NCBI RefSeq assembly: GCF_001644035.1
Contig: NZ_LUUG01000082.1
Location: forward strand, 1-64,000
Direction: 5' to 3'
Length of the DNA stretch: 64,000 bases
Source of the DNA: Methylomonas methanica
GTDB lineage: Bacteria; Pseudomonadota; Gammaproteobacteria; Methylococcales; Methylomonadaceae
Part shown: piece by piece, positions 1 to 8,533 of the stretch
Numbering within the stretch: position 1 is the stretch's first letter
How the letters are laid out: each line of letters starts with the position of its first letter
Notes under the pieces: generated by a model
What the model was told of the DNA's origin: nothing
What the model saw: the letters and a program-made list of their open reading frames with translations, nothing else
The model's database searches: none
Program-made: the position numbers and the translations under genes

Positions 1-85
1 TAAAATTCATCATACAAGGGTGAGGGCAAGCTGCTCCTGTCTCAGCGCCACAGTAGCTAACCATGGCGGGAGTTAAGATACAAGG

Positions 86-227
86 TTGGGGTGAGGCAAC
101 GAACCCCAACATGGCCGACCGGTTCGCTCTTGCCCATCACTGACTGCTTTATTGGCGGGGTTATCTTTCTTTTATGGTTTGCCGGTTGTTTAACGGTTGT
201 CGTGTTGGGGTTCGTGCCTCACCCCAA
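86..227. repeat. Inverted repeat pair in the intergenic region at the left edge
   Basis: Two near-identical 24-25 bp arms (86-110 and 204-227) face each other across about 93 bp. Each arm is itself a hairpin, with TTGGGG and CCCCAA halves around a GAGGCA(A)CGA core. The layout resembles a small non-autonomous repeat element or a pair of REP-like palindromes. It lies downstream of the minus-strand HupE-type gene, so it may also help stop transcription. No gene is seen in bases 1-311. Confidence 0.6.
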
Positions 228-311
228 ACTACGATTCCACCAAATACCCGCAAACCGATGACATTGCGCCGTTAACCTAGCCCCAAACCTTCCAATTATG
301 CCGGCTACGAT

Positions 312-1436
312 CTACAAAACCGTCCGCTCCAACAACCAATAAGCTCCCATCAACGCTACCATCGCCGAGCAGCCTTTCAGGAATTTCTCGGCAAAAGCGG
401 GTTTGTTGTTCAGCCACCAGATTATCGGCAACACCACCGACGCGACCGCAATCTGGCCGGTTTCTATGCCTAAGTTAAACGACAGCAATGGCAACAAAAT
501 ACCGGTGTCGCCGCTGGAAATGTTCATTTCCCGCAGGACGCTGGCAAAGCCGAAACCGTGAATCAAGCCAAAGCCGAAGGTCAGCCACTGCCGGCCTTTC
601 GGATGATCGCCGCGAATGATGTTCTCCACCGCCACGTAAATAATGGTTAGCGCAATCACCGGCTCGACGAAACTGCTGGGCAATTCGATGATGTTAAGCC
701 CGGCGAAGGCCAAGGTAATGGAGTGGGCGATGGTAAAGAAGGTAACGATCTTGATCGCCGGCCAGAAACTGTGGGTAACCGCCAGCAAGGCAAACAAGAA
801 CAACAGGTGATCGTACCCGGTGAGAATGTGCTCGATACCCAGCTTCAAAAAATCCGCAAACGCGGAAAATCGGGAATCGTTTTGCGCCACGGATTGATCA
901 GCCGGAGACAATGCCAGTTGCAACTGGTCGTCGGCCCTGCTGAGCATTTTCTCGCTCAGCGGTTTGCCGGCGGCATCGCGCACCGTGACATACTGCTGAT
1001 GCCCATCCTGCAACCAGGCCAGCAATTTGGATTGCAATAACAACTGTTTATGCGGGACGTTCTGGAAGTTGAACTCGACATGGGCATTGTTCTGCTCATC
1101 GTAGGTGACTGTTCCGGGCCCAACGGCTTGCACATCAACACCGTCGATATTGACCCGCAACTGCTCAGCCAACATTTTGGCGATGTCCGGTTTGGCGGCT
1201 TCGCGCTCGGCCGCACTGACTTCGGCGTCCAGATCGCTGTCCATCGGCGCAAACGCTTCGATGTCTTGCAGGGCAAAGGTCAGTTTAGTCACTACTTGGT
1301 CGGATTTGACGGCCACATCTATCGAGCTAAGACCTGGGGCGTGTGCCACGGCCCAGCCTGACTGCAACAGCAAGCCGCCCAGCAGCAGATAATTCCACAA
1401 GCCCAACAGCCCATGCATTTTCCATCCGATCATCAT
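312..1436 (-). CDS. HupE/UreJ-family membrane protein with periplasmic N-terminal domain
   Basis: A 374-residue protein. An N-terminal hydrophobic segment (about 10-32) ends in an AHA signal-peptidase-like site. A hydrophilic domain (35-190) follows, then a polytopic C-terminal part (195-374) of the HupE/UreJ type. The family's His/Asp signature is visible in the membrane part: H203, D209-H210 (ILTGYDH), H238 (TIAHS) and H293 (LIHGFGF), which could bind a metal. Family members are nickel or cobalt permeases or uncharacterised metal transporters. The start ATG overlaps the stop of the upstream lipoprotein gene by one base, so the two are probably translationally coupled. With CopC two genes upstream, copper or another transition metal is a reasonable but unproven substrate. 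Confidence 0.75.
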   Translation of the reverse strand: MMIGWKMHGLLGLWNYLLLGGLLLQSGWAVAHAPGLSSIDVAVKSDQVVTKLTFALQDIEAFAPMDSDLDAEVSAAEREAAKPDIAKMLAEQLRVNIDGVDVQAVGPGTVTYDEQNNAHVEFNFQNVPHKQLLLQSKLLAWLQDGHQQYVTVRDAAGKPLSEKMLSRADDQLQLALSPADQSVAQNDSRFSAFADFLKLGIEHILTGYDHLLFLFALLAVTHSFWPAIKIVTFFTIAHSITLAFAGLNIIELPSSFVEPVIALTIIYVAVENIIRGDHPKGRQWLTFGFGLIHGFGFASVLREMNISSGDTGILLPLLSFNLGIETGQIAVASVVLPIIWWLNNKPAFAEKFLKGCSAMVALMGAYWLLERTVL

Positions 1437-2104
1437 TAGGGCTGTTCCCCGTTACCATTGGTTTGCGCGGCTTTTTTACGTTTGTGCAGATAGACCAAAA
1501 ACCCCAGCACCAGCAACACCAGGGCCACGACACCGCCAATTGCCAGCAGCGGCAAATCGGCGCTGGTGGGATCGACGCCCACTTCCAGCGCGATGCGGAA
1601 TTTATCGTCGTCTTCCATCGCTTCGCCGATCAATAGATACAGTACGTAATTGCCGTTTTTATCCACATCGGCTTGGGCTTCTACCGCGCCTTTTGGATAA
1701 AGCTTGGAAGGGATTTCGGTGACGGTGCGAATCTCGCGCACATCATCCGGGGCTTTTTGGCCGGTTTTTTCCACTTCCACCAACTTAATGCCAATCGGCG
1801 TGGCGCGAATGTCGCGGTCGATCAAATCGGCCGTAAAAAACATCTTGCCTGCTCTGGGGATTTTCTGACAAAACGGCACAAAAGCGGCTTTAGGATCGGG
1901 ATTTTTATCGTTCTTATCCGGCTGCAAGTAGGCACTGAAATGCACGGCGTAAAAATCGTTGGCAATAATGCAATCCAAATCCGGGCGGTTGCCCAGCGCA
2001 TTGGATTGTTTGGTACCGAAGCCGAGCTTGTCGCAGCCGCTCAGTAAAACGACGCAGGCCAGAAGCCCAGCTATAAAAAGAGCGGGAAGTCGCTGAATAG
2101 TCAT
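1436..2104 (-). CDS. Hypothetical lipoprotein with C-terminal membrane anchor
   Basis: A 222-residue protein not assigned to a named family. The N-terminus is a lipoprotein signal with lipobox LLSGC (Cys24). Residues 25-180 form a soluble, presumably periplasmic domain with two further cysteines (in LDCII and PFCQK) and many acidic residues. A strongly hydrophobic segment near 184-207 is followed by a Lys/Arg-rich cytoplasmic tail (HKRKK). A lipid anchor plus a C-terminal helix is an unusual double attachment. It sits between copC and the HupE-type gene in a tight minus-strand run (27 bases after copC, 1-base overlap with hupE), so it likely works with them in metal handling; that is inferred from position only. 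Confidence 0.65.
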   Translation of the reverse strand: MTIQRLPALFIAGLLACVVLLSGCDKLGFGTKQSNALGNRPDLDCIIANDFYAVHFSAYLQPDKNDKNPDPKAAFVPFCQKIPRAGKMFFTADLIDRDIRATPIGIKLVEVEKTGQKAPDDVREIRTVTEIPSKLYPKGAVEAQADVDKNGNYVLYLLIGEAMEDDDKFRIALEVGVDPTSADLPLLAIGGVVALVLLVLGFLVYLHKRKKAAQTNGNGEQP

Positions 2105-2131
2105 AGATTTAAGCCGATGGAAGAATGCTGA

Positions 2132-2509
2132 CTAGGGTTTGACGGTAAATTCGAATTTACCGGTGACGATATGCGTATCCTCTGATACCACCCGGTAGCG
2201 GATAGTGTAGGTGCCGGGCGCCAGGGTTGGCACCGTGGCGTAAATGTTGGCGCCGTTGGTCAGGCTTTGCGCGACGTCGTGGTTATCCACGCGTTTACCG
2301 GTGCTGTCGATGACAGCCAGGGCTTTGTATTCGCTGCGCACCGCGTCGTTAAACCACAGATCGATTTGCTTGGGCGATTCGGTGACTATCTCGTCCTTGG
2401 CCGGTTGCGATTTCACCAGAATAGCGTGCGCAAATGCCGACACCGGGCTGAATAACGCAATCGCCAACAAGCTGGGTTTTATTATTTTTGTTATGTCTAA
2501 CTTGGGCAT
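2132..2509 (-). CDS. copC: CopC-domain periplasmic copper-binding protein
   Basis: About 125 residues: a signal peptide ending in SAFA, then a mature protein starting HAILVKSQPA. The mature N-terminal His, together with the D-x-H pair in SEDTHIVTG near the C-terminus, matches the Cu(II) histidine-brace site of CopC proteins. The rest fits one CopC beta-barrel, with the family's PxxGxYTIRYRVVSxD pattern. I chose the ATG at 2509 because a GAGG Shine-Dalgarno lies 6-7 bases upstream; a GTG at 2515 is the alternative. It is the first gene of the run copC, lipoprotein, HupE. No CopD-like gene is adjacent, so HupE or the lipoprotein may act as the membrane partner. Confidence 0.85.
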   Translation of the reverse strand: MPKLDITKIIKPSLLAIALFSPVSAFAHAILVKSQPAKDEIVTESPKQIDLWFNDAVRSEYKALAVIDSTGKRVDNHDVAQSLTNGANIYATVPTLAPGTYTIRYRVVSEDTHIVTGKFEFTVKP

Positions 2510-2563
2510 GAGCACCTCTTAAAGTATTAAAATCATTGGCAACTATCCGCCTAATCCAAATGT

Positions 2564-2620
2564 AGGGTCGAATTCATTCGACCTTTGCTTTTAACCGAAA
2601 GGGCGAATAAATTCGCCCTT
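2564..2620. repeat. Two adjacent palindromes (REP-like, possible terminators)
   Basis: Two short palindromes sit side by side: about 2564-2584 (GGTCGAAT paired with ATTCGACC) and 2599-2620 (a perfect AAGGGCGAAT/ATTCGCCCTT palindrome with a two-base loop). They lie just after the stop of the minus-strand BNR gene and before copC. The first is almost the same sequence as the palindrome at 4786-4806, so this is a dispersed repeat family. It probably also separates the two transcription units. Confidence 0.65.
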
Positions 2621-2635
2621 ACAATATATCCAAAG

Positions 2636-3859
2636 CTATTGTAAAACCGCCGCCGACCATTGCTTGCCGGTCGCCGTTTGCTCTAACCACATCGCCAGCA
2701 AGCCAGTGGGCGTGGCGACGATGCGCGGGAAGGTCGCCGAACCGCTAGCCGAGGATAACTGTTTTCCCTTCGACCAATGCCCGCCATTATCGGCGGATTC
2801 GGCCACAAACACTTTAGAACCTTCCGGCCCCAGCGCATCCCAAACCGCGACTAAGCGCTCGGCACCGAAAGCGATGTCCGAGTGAAACGCTCCGGCTTCG
2901 CCCAGGCGCTGCGGCGGCGTCCAGCCTTTGCCGCTGTCGGTGGATTGCATATGATACAGCCCGACCTGATTTTCTGCGCCGGTCCACACCAGACTATGCA
3001 AGGAACCATCGCCAGCGACAGTCAAACCGCCACCGTTATGCGGGCAACCGTCGAAAATCCAATTAAACTCGCCAACCGTACTCAGGCGTTGCCAACTGGC
3101 GCCGCCATCGGCAGTTTGCGCCAGCGCCATGTCGCGCGGTTTCATATCCCGATACAACACATTCAATTTACCATCGGCACCGAAAGCCAAGCGGTTCCAG
3201 CAGCACGAGCAACTGGAGTCATCGATAGTTTGCGCCAGCTCCCAGCTTTTGCCGACATCGCTGCTTCGCGCATAGCGCACGCCCTGGTAACCATTTTCGT
3301 CTCTGTCATCCAGCCACACCGCATGAAAGCGGCCTTCGCTGTCAGCCAATAATTCATGATGTGATTGATCGGCATCACTGCCGGTCGGTTTGGCGCCTTG
3401 CTGCCAGGTTTTGCCGGCGTCATTGGAATAAACCGTCAACAGCGGCCCCATCCCCGGTAATTCGCCGGTAGTTTGCCAGACCACCAGCAATTTGTCGCCG
3501 GCTGCGGCAATTTGTATATCGTTGCCGATTTTCGCCTCGACAGCTTGAGTAAATTGCTGGCTTAAAGCGCTGGGCAGCGACCAGTGCAAACCGCCATCTT
3601 CGGAATGCATATAGCCTATATAAGGTTGTTTACTGCCGGTTGGCGTTGCGACGAAGGCTGCATGCACGGTCTGCCGGTCGACATAGAGATCGAAACTGAC
3701 CAGATTCGGTAGGGAAAGAGCTTGAGCACCGATAGGACTGAGGACATTAGCGCGCAAGGCTGGCGTGGAAAACGGCTCGAAAGCTTGCTCGCTACAACCG
3801 AACAAAGCCAAAGCAACGACTAAACAGCCGCCAAAAATGCGAGCCTTGAAATTAGGCAT
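2636..3859 (-). CDS. BNR/Asp-box (sialidase-fold) lipoprotein with Cys-rich motif
   Basis: About 407 residues. Numbering from an upstream GTG at 3871, the lipobox LFGC lies at Cys26, so the protein should be lipid-anchored. Six Asp-boxes of the S/T-x-D-x-G-x-x-W type repeat along the chain (near 90, 150, 204, 254, 310 and 360), the hallmark of a six-bladed sialidase-like propeller. An Arg triad typical of true sialidases is not obvious. Two motifs look metal-binding: CSCCW at 221-225 and GCPHNGGG at 275-282. Position next to copC suggests a copper-related role rather than a sialidase. The ATG at 3859 was chosen because it gives a normal lipoprotein signal; no strong Shine-Dalgarno is visible. 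Confidence 0.7.
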   Translation of the reverse strand: MPNFKARIFGGCLVVALALFGCSEQAFEPFSTPALRANVLSPIGAQALSLPNLVSFDLYVDRQTVHAAFVATPTGSKQPYIGYMHSEDGGLHWSLPSALSQQFTQAVEAKIGNDIQIAAAGDKLLVVWQTTGELPGMGPLLTVYSNDAGKTWQQGAKPTGSDADQSHHELLADSEGRFHAVWLDDRDENGYQGVRYARSSDVGKSWELAQTIDDSSCSCCWNRLAFGADGKLNVLYRDMKPRDMALAQTADGGASWQRLSTVGEFNWIFDGCPHNGGGLTVAGDGSLHSLVWTGAENQVGLYHMQSTDSGKGWTPPQRLGEAGAFHSDIAFGAERLVAVWDALGPEGSKVFVAESADNGGHWSKGKQLSSASGSATFPRIVATPTGLLAMWLEQTATGKQWSAAVLQ

Positions 3860-4046
3860 GAGATCGATCACTTAAAAATAAAACGGGGCGATGATTAGAC
3901 CATATTGCCACACAAAGCAGAACTGGGGATTGCGGTTTAACATGCGTGGCATGTTTGCCGGTTAAACCCGAGACCCGCCAGGATTGGTGCAATAGTGGAA
4001 TATCGATACTATTTCGTTTTCCCTAAATTCCGTATCTTCGTTTGGA

Positions 4047-4601
4047 TTACAGCTGGCGCCGAACATGCAGCAAAATAGCCGCGTGGATAGCAATGGCCGC
4101 TACTAGGCCTATCGCATGGAACATTGGCGCTCCTCCGCCGGCGATTTGCACCTGCCCCAAGGCATAGGCGCCTAAGGGTATGAACAGCGCCAACGCAGTG
4201 CCAAGGCCGGGATTGTAGCCGCGGAAGACGAAGGCATGGATAACGTGGACTAAGGCATTAATTAGCACCAGATACACCGCGATTAGCGCCCAGCCGACAT
4301 TGCCTGCCGCCGCCAAATACAACGACAAGGTGATGACGCCCCACACGCCGGGAACATTGGTGATGAATACCGCAGTTGGCGAGAGTACATCCTTGCCTTT
4401 GCCAATCGTTGCATTGAAGAACAGGCGGAAACGATCATGGTCGTGCTCTTCGTATTGATGCAGCATATAAACCGGCAACAAAACAAACGTCGCCGTTAAC
4501 GCTGTTGACCATGATGCTGTCAGCAAGGGCATAAGCAACAGTAAAAGCAGCCCGGCCATGAAGCCTCCGTAAACCCAGTTTACGATGATTCGATTAAGCA
4601 T
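4047..4601 (-). CDS. HXXEE-domain integral membrane protein
   Basis: About 184 residues with five or so hydrophobic segments. The motif LHQYEEH after the second segment is the H-x-x-E-E signature naming this family, whose function is unknown. A second His-rich stretch (HVIHAF) and a C-terminal segment ending in HVRRQL follow. The reading frame is open for 45 more codons upstream, but that extension is hydrophilic and runs through palindrome-rich sequence. The ATG at 4601 places the first membrane helix at the N-terminus. The conserved His and Glu residues could form a di-metal site, as in membrane desaturases, but this has not been shown. Confidence 0.65.
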   Translation of the reverse strand: MLNRIIVNWVYGGFMAGLLLLLLMPLLTASWSTALTATFVLLPVYMLHQYEEHDHDRFRLFFNATIGKGKDVLSPTAVFITNVPGVWGVITLSLYLAAAGNVGWALIAVYLVLINALVHVIHAFVFRGYNPGLGTALALFIPLGAYALGQVQIAGGGAPMFHAIGLVAAIAIHAAILLHVRRQL

Positions 4602-4752
4602 GATTAAGATACGGGGAGAGGTGATGGATAAACACAATGCTGGCCGTTGGCTGAAAAAGTCCAAAACGCCTAGACAGTATAGCCGTACTTTTCGCCTAGA
4701 TTCCAAGCTACGGCTTACCAAATCCACAGGAATCAAGAGCTTACAAGCGTTG

Positions 4753-4806
4753 GGTTCCCAAGTCAGAGCTTGGGAACCAGTGGATAGGTCGAATAAATTC
4801 GACCCT
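4753..4806. repeat. Two palindromes; the second contains the stop codon of the histidine kinase gene
   Basis: A perfect 10-bp stem (4753-4762 with 4769-4778, GGTTCCCAAG type) is followed by a GGTCGAAT/ATTCGACC palindrome at 4786-4806. The second matches the palindrome at 2564-2584. The TAG stop of the minus-strand kinase gene (4805-4807) lies at its edge, so the repeat sits exactly at the 3' end of that gene. Both hairpins probably act as terminators or mRNA 3'-end protectors. Confidence 0.65.
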
Positions 4807-6217
4807 ACTTCACAGATGCAGAACCCGCCAAATCCATTTGTAACCGCGCTTGCAAACCGCCCAGCCCCGACTTGGCAAAATCAATATCCGCCGCATGTAA
4901 AGCCACAATACGCTGCACGATGGACAAACCCAAGCCGCTGCCTTCAACGCTATTGGCGGTTTCCACGCAACGGTAAAAGCGCTGGGTGATGCGCTGGTAA
5001 TCGTCGTCGGCAACACCGGGGCCGCTGTCGTCTACCGTCAACCGCAACCGGTTGTTTTCGCGGTGACAAGCTACTTTGATGTGTCCTTCAATCGGCGAAT
5101 ATTTGATGGCGTTATCGATCAAATTGCGTATCAACACTTGAAATAACTGCGGATTGGCGTAGATCAACAGACCCGGTTCGCCTTGCAGTTCGATATCGAT
5201 ACGTTTGTCGCGGGCTGCGTGGTCCAGGTCGGAAATCACTTCGATCAAGGCTTCGTTAACATCAACAGACTGCTTGGCAATCCCGGCCTGTTGATGCTGT
5301 ACTCGCGACAGGGTCAGCAATTGCTGCACCGTATGCGTCATCCGCGACACTGCTTGCTGGGCTTTTTGCAGGGCCTGGTCGCGCATCTGCGTATCGGTGG
5401 TTTTTTGCGCCACCTGAATCTGGGTCAACAGACCAGCTAACGGCGTGCGCAGTTCGTGGGAGGCATCGGAGGTAAAGTTGCGCTCGTTAGCAAAAGCCTG
5501 TTCCAACATCGCAAACAAGCTGTTGATTTGCGTGACTACCGGCAATACTTCGTCCGGCAAGTTATCAACCGACAGTGGTTGCAGATAGCCGGCGGCACGG
5601 CTGGCCAGTTGTTCCTTGACCTGATTGACCGGCGACAAGGTGCGACTGACAATCCACCAAATCATCATGCCCAATATCGGCAATGCGATCAAAAAACCGA
5701 TCACTTGCTGGCCGGCGATACCTTCCACCAATTCCCGGCGGATATCGTCGCGCTGACCGACGTGAATCACATAATTGCCATTTTCGGTACTCAAACTGAA
5801 CACATGCCACAGCTGACCATCCAGCATGGTTTCGCTGTAGCCGTTACGAGTCAAGGACAGTGCAAATTCCGGTGCGCTTTCCGAGCGTAACACCAGACCC
5901 TCTTTCACTGAACGCAACTGAAAGGCAATCTTGCGTTCGTACTTGTGACCGAGGATGGGTGTGTCGAACAGCTCTGGGGTTTTGTCGCGCTCCCAGAGTT
6001 TTGTCAGGGCTCGTTGCCGGACCATGTTCTCGACAAAGGCGTGTACCACGCGTGCCGACTGGGCTAATTCGGCGTTAAAGAGTTCGGTGACTTCGTCTCG
6101 GGTTTGTTTGTAACTGATGTAGGCGGTAACGCCCCAAACCAGCAATAGCGAGGTTAGCAGCGACAGCAGCAACTGTTTTTTCAGCGACTGCGGCGCCAGG
6201 CGAAAGCGCTTAGCCAT
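4805..6217 (-). CDS. Sensor histidine kinase (QseC-like)
   Basis: A 470-residue inner-membrane sensor kinase. There are two membrane helices (about 14-36 and 170-192) around a periplasmic sensing domain of about 130 residues. A linker leads to the dimerisation/phosphoacceptor region with His254 in SDASHELRTPL. The ATP-binding domain shows the N box (LIRNLIDNAIKYSP), the G1 box (DDSGPGV) and the G2 box (GSGLGLSIV). The architecture matches QseC/PmrB-type kinases of OmpR-class systems. Its start overlaps the stop of the response-regulator gene, so the pair is co-translated. The signal sensed cannot be read from the sequence. Confidence 0.88.
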   Translation of the reverse strand: MAKRFRLAPQSLKKQLLLSLLTSLLLVWGVTAYISYKQTRDEVTELFNAELAQSARVVHAFVENMVRQRALTKLWERDKTPELFDTPILGHKYERKIAFQLRSVKEGLVLRSESAPEFALSLTRNGYSETMLDGQLWHVFSLSTENGNYVIHVGQRDDIRRELVEGIAGQQVIGFLIALPILGMMIWWIVSRTLSPVNQVKEQLASRAAGYLQPLSVDNLPDEVLPVVTQINSLFAMLEQAFANERNFTSDASHELRTPLAGLLTQIQVAQKTTDTQMRDQALQKAQQAVSRMTHTVQQLLTLSRVQHQQAGIAKQSVDVNEALIEVISDLDHAARDKRIDIELQGEPGLLIYANPQLFQVLIRNLIDNAIKYSPIEGHIKVACHRENNRLRLTVDDSGPGVADDDYQRITQRFYRCVETANSVEGSGLGLSIVQRIVALHAADIDFAKSGLGGLQARLQMDLAGSASVK

Positions 6218-6876
6218 TAATTCTCGTCGATGATGTAGCCGACCCCGCGAATGGTGCGAATCAGATTGGTATCCAGTTTTTTCCGCAGATGATGGATATG
6301 TACTTCCACGGCATTGCTTTCCACTTCAGAGCCCCAGGCATATAAGGACTCTTCCAATCGGGCACGGGAAATAACCTGGCCGATATGACCCATTAGATAG
6401 CTAAGTACTTCAAATTCCTTTTGCGCTAGGTCAACCGGTTTGCCATTGAAATAAACCTGGTGCGCGGCGGGATCGATGGTGACGCCTTTATGTTCCAGCA
6501 AGGGCAAACTATGGCCATCATGGCGGCGGGCCAATGCACGCAAGCGTGCGCAAATTTCCGCCAGATCGAAAGGCTTGGTGACAAAGTCGTCGGCGCCATT
6601 GTCCAGCCCGGCCACCCGTTCGGCGACGCCTTCGCGAGCGGTCAATACCAAAACCGGGGTACTGTCCTTACGGCGGCGCAGGTTTTTCAACACACTCATA
6701 CCGTCCATGCGAGGCAAGTTCAGGTCCAACACAACCAGATCATAATGGTTCAGTTTCAGGGCTTCGTCGGCCTGCGCGCCGTCGATTAACCAATCCACCG
6801 CATAACCTTCCAGCGTTAAGCCGGCTTTCAAACCATCACCGAGGATGGCATCGTCTTCTACCAATAATAAGCGCAT
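6217..6876 (-). CDS. OmpR/PhoB-family response regulator (QseB-like)
   Basis: A 219-residue response regulator. The receiver domain (1-115) has the acidic pair ED at 7-8, phosphoacceptor Asp51 (VVLDLNLPRMDG), the Thr of VLTARE and the Lys of FVTKPFD. The C-terminal winged helix (125-219) contains the family's EFEVLSYLM, VEVHIHHLRKKLD and IRGVGYIIDE segments. It is the first gene of a two-gene unit with the downstream kinase, presumably transcribed from the 6877-7012 gap. Length and motifs match QseB/PmrA-type regulators; target genes are unknown. Confidence 0.9.
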   Translation of the reverse strand: MRLLLVEDDAILGDGLKAGLTLEGYAVDWLIDGAQADEALKLNHYDLVVLDLNLPRMDGMSVLKNLRRRKDSTPVLVLTAREGVAERVAGLDNGADDFVTKPFDLAEICARLRALARRHDGHSLPLLEHKGVTIDPAAHQVYFNGKPVDLAQKEFEVLSYLMGHIGQVISRARLEESLYAWGSEVESNAVEVHIHHLRKKLDTNLIRTIRGVGYIIDEN

Positions 6877-7012
6877 GATTTGTATACCTATGGGCTGAGT
6901 GATTAACTTAGCCTGGATTGTAGCAATGATTTAGCAGTGTTCTGTGAGCAAGTGTGCAACTTAAAAGTTCGCCGGGAATACGAGTAAATCCCAGCGAATT
7001 GCAAAAACCGCA

Positions 7013-8242
7013 TCACGCGGAAAGGCTTCGCTCCAGATTGACGCGCAGGGCCTCCAGAAAATCTTCGGTCGTCAAATAATGCGTGTCGTTTAAATCATCG
7101 CCGTAGATGCACAAGGCTAAATCCTTGGTCATTTGTCCGGCTTCGACGGTATCGACGCAGACTTTTTCCAGGGTTTCGCAAAAGTTAATTAGCTCGGCGT
7201 TGCCGTCCAATTTGCCGCGAAACGCCAAGCCGCGCGTCCAGGCAAAGATCGAGGCAATCGGATTGGTAGAAGTTTTTTTGCCCTGCTGGTGCATGCGGTA
7301 ATGCCGAGTGACCGTGCCGTGCGCGGCTTCGGCTTCCATGGTTTTGCCGTCCGGCGTCACCAAGGTAGATGTCATCAAACCCAGCGAACCGAAGCCTTGC
7401 GCCACGGTGTCGGATTGCACGTCGCCGTCGTAGTTTTTGCAGGCCCAGACAAATGCGCCGTTCCATTTCAAGGCAGACGCCACCATGTCGTCGATCAGTT
7501 TATGTTCGTAGACGATGCCTTTGGCTTCGTATAAATCTTTGTATTCGGCCTGGTAAATCTCTTCGAAGATGTCTTTGAAGCGACCGTCGTATTTTTTCAA
7601 GATGGTGTTTTTGGTAGACAAATACAGCGGCCAGCCTCTATCCAGAGCCACATTGAAACAACTCCGCGCAAAACCGGCGATGGATTCGTCGGTGTTGTAC
7701 ATGGCCAATGCCACGCCATCGCCTTCGAAGTGATACACCTCAAAAGACTGTTCGGCACTGCCGTCGTCCGGGGTAAAGCTGATTTTTAATTTGCCTTTAC
7801 CTTTGGTAACGAAATCGGTGGCGCGGTATTGATCACCAAACGCGTGCCGGCCAATACAGATAGGCTGGGTCCAATTCGGTACCAGGCGCGGTACGTTGCT
7901 GCAGATGATGGGCTCGCGGAACACCGTGCCATCCAAAATGTTACGTATCGTGCCATTCGGCGATTTATACATTTTTTTTAAGCCAAACTCTTCCACCCGC
8001 GCTTCGTCAGGGGTGATGGTGGCGCATTTGATACCGACGCCGTGCTTTTGGATAGCGTGGGCGGCATCAATGGTGACTTGGTCGTCGGTGGCATCGCGCT
8101 GCTCTATGCCTAAGTCGTAATAATCGATTTGCAGATCCAGGTAAGGCAGAATCAACTTGTCTTTAATGAAATGCCAGATGATGCGGGTCATTTCATCGCC
8201 GTCGATCTCCACCACCGGATTTTTGACGGATATTTTCTTCAT
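7013..8242 (-). CDS. icd: NADP-dependent isocitrate dehydrogenase
   Basis: A 409-residue cytoplasmic enzyme that oxidatively decarboxylates isocitrate to 2-oxoglutarate. The N-terminus ([14 protein letters not shown]), the substrate loop ([10 protein letters not shown]) and the Asp-rich metal and cofactor region (YDGDVQSD, then [11 protein letters not shown]) match the dimeric, eukaryote-like subfamily of NADP isocitrate dehydrogenases rather than the E. coli type. The length is normal. It is a single-gene unit. A good Shine-Dalgarno (GGTGAGGAG) sits upstream of the ATG. Confidence 0.93.
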   Translation of the reverse strand: MKKISVKNPVVEIDGDEMTRIIWHFIKDKLILPYLDLQIDYYDLGIEQRDATDDQVTIDAAHAIQKHGVGIKCATITPDEARVEEFGLKKMYKSPNGTIRNILDGTVFREPIICSNVPRLVPNWTQPICIGRHAFGDQYRATDFVTKGKGKLKISFTPDDGSAEQSFEVYHFEGDGVALAMYNTDESIAGFARSCFNVALDRGWPLYLSTKNTILKKYDGRFKDIFEEIYQAEYKDLYEAKGIVYEHKLIDDMVASALKWNGAFVWACKNYDGDVQSDTVAQGFGSLGLMTSTLVTPDGKTMEAEAAHGTVTRHYRMHQQGKKTSTNPIASIFAWTRGLAFRGKLDGNAELINFCETLEKVCVDTVEAGQMTKDLALCIYGDDLNDTHYLTTEDFLEALRVNLERSLSA

Positions 8243-8533
8243 AACAGCTCCTCACCTTTCGCTAAAAATGACCTTCAGTATAGCCTGCCTACCCCTGAAA
8301 TACGGAATGTTTAACGCCTTGTTCGGCTCCGCCAGAAAGGCGTCGCGCATAAATCGAATCACGGCGAAAACTAGGCTATACTGCCCAAGCAGCGTCGACG
8401 CATAGTGCTGTAAGACATTGTTCTGTACAGGGTTTTAGCGATAAGCATAGCTTGGCGACAGCGTTTTTCTTTAACATCCGATAGCAGAGCAATGATCCAA
8501 AAATAATAAAAAATCTTTCTTGAGGAGGTGTAA

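Noticed and set aside
2636-3859. True exo-alpha-sialidase
   Set aside because: Asp-boxes show only the propeller fold. No N-terminal RIP motif or clear Arg triad was seen, and the context is copper-related.
4585-4989. A 134-codon plus-strand frame across the palindromes
   Set aside because: It overlaps two genes on the other strand and consists largely of palindromic repeat sequence.
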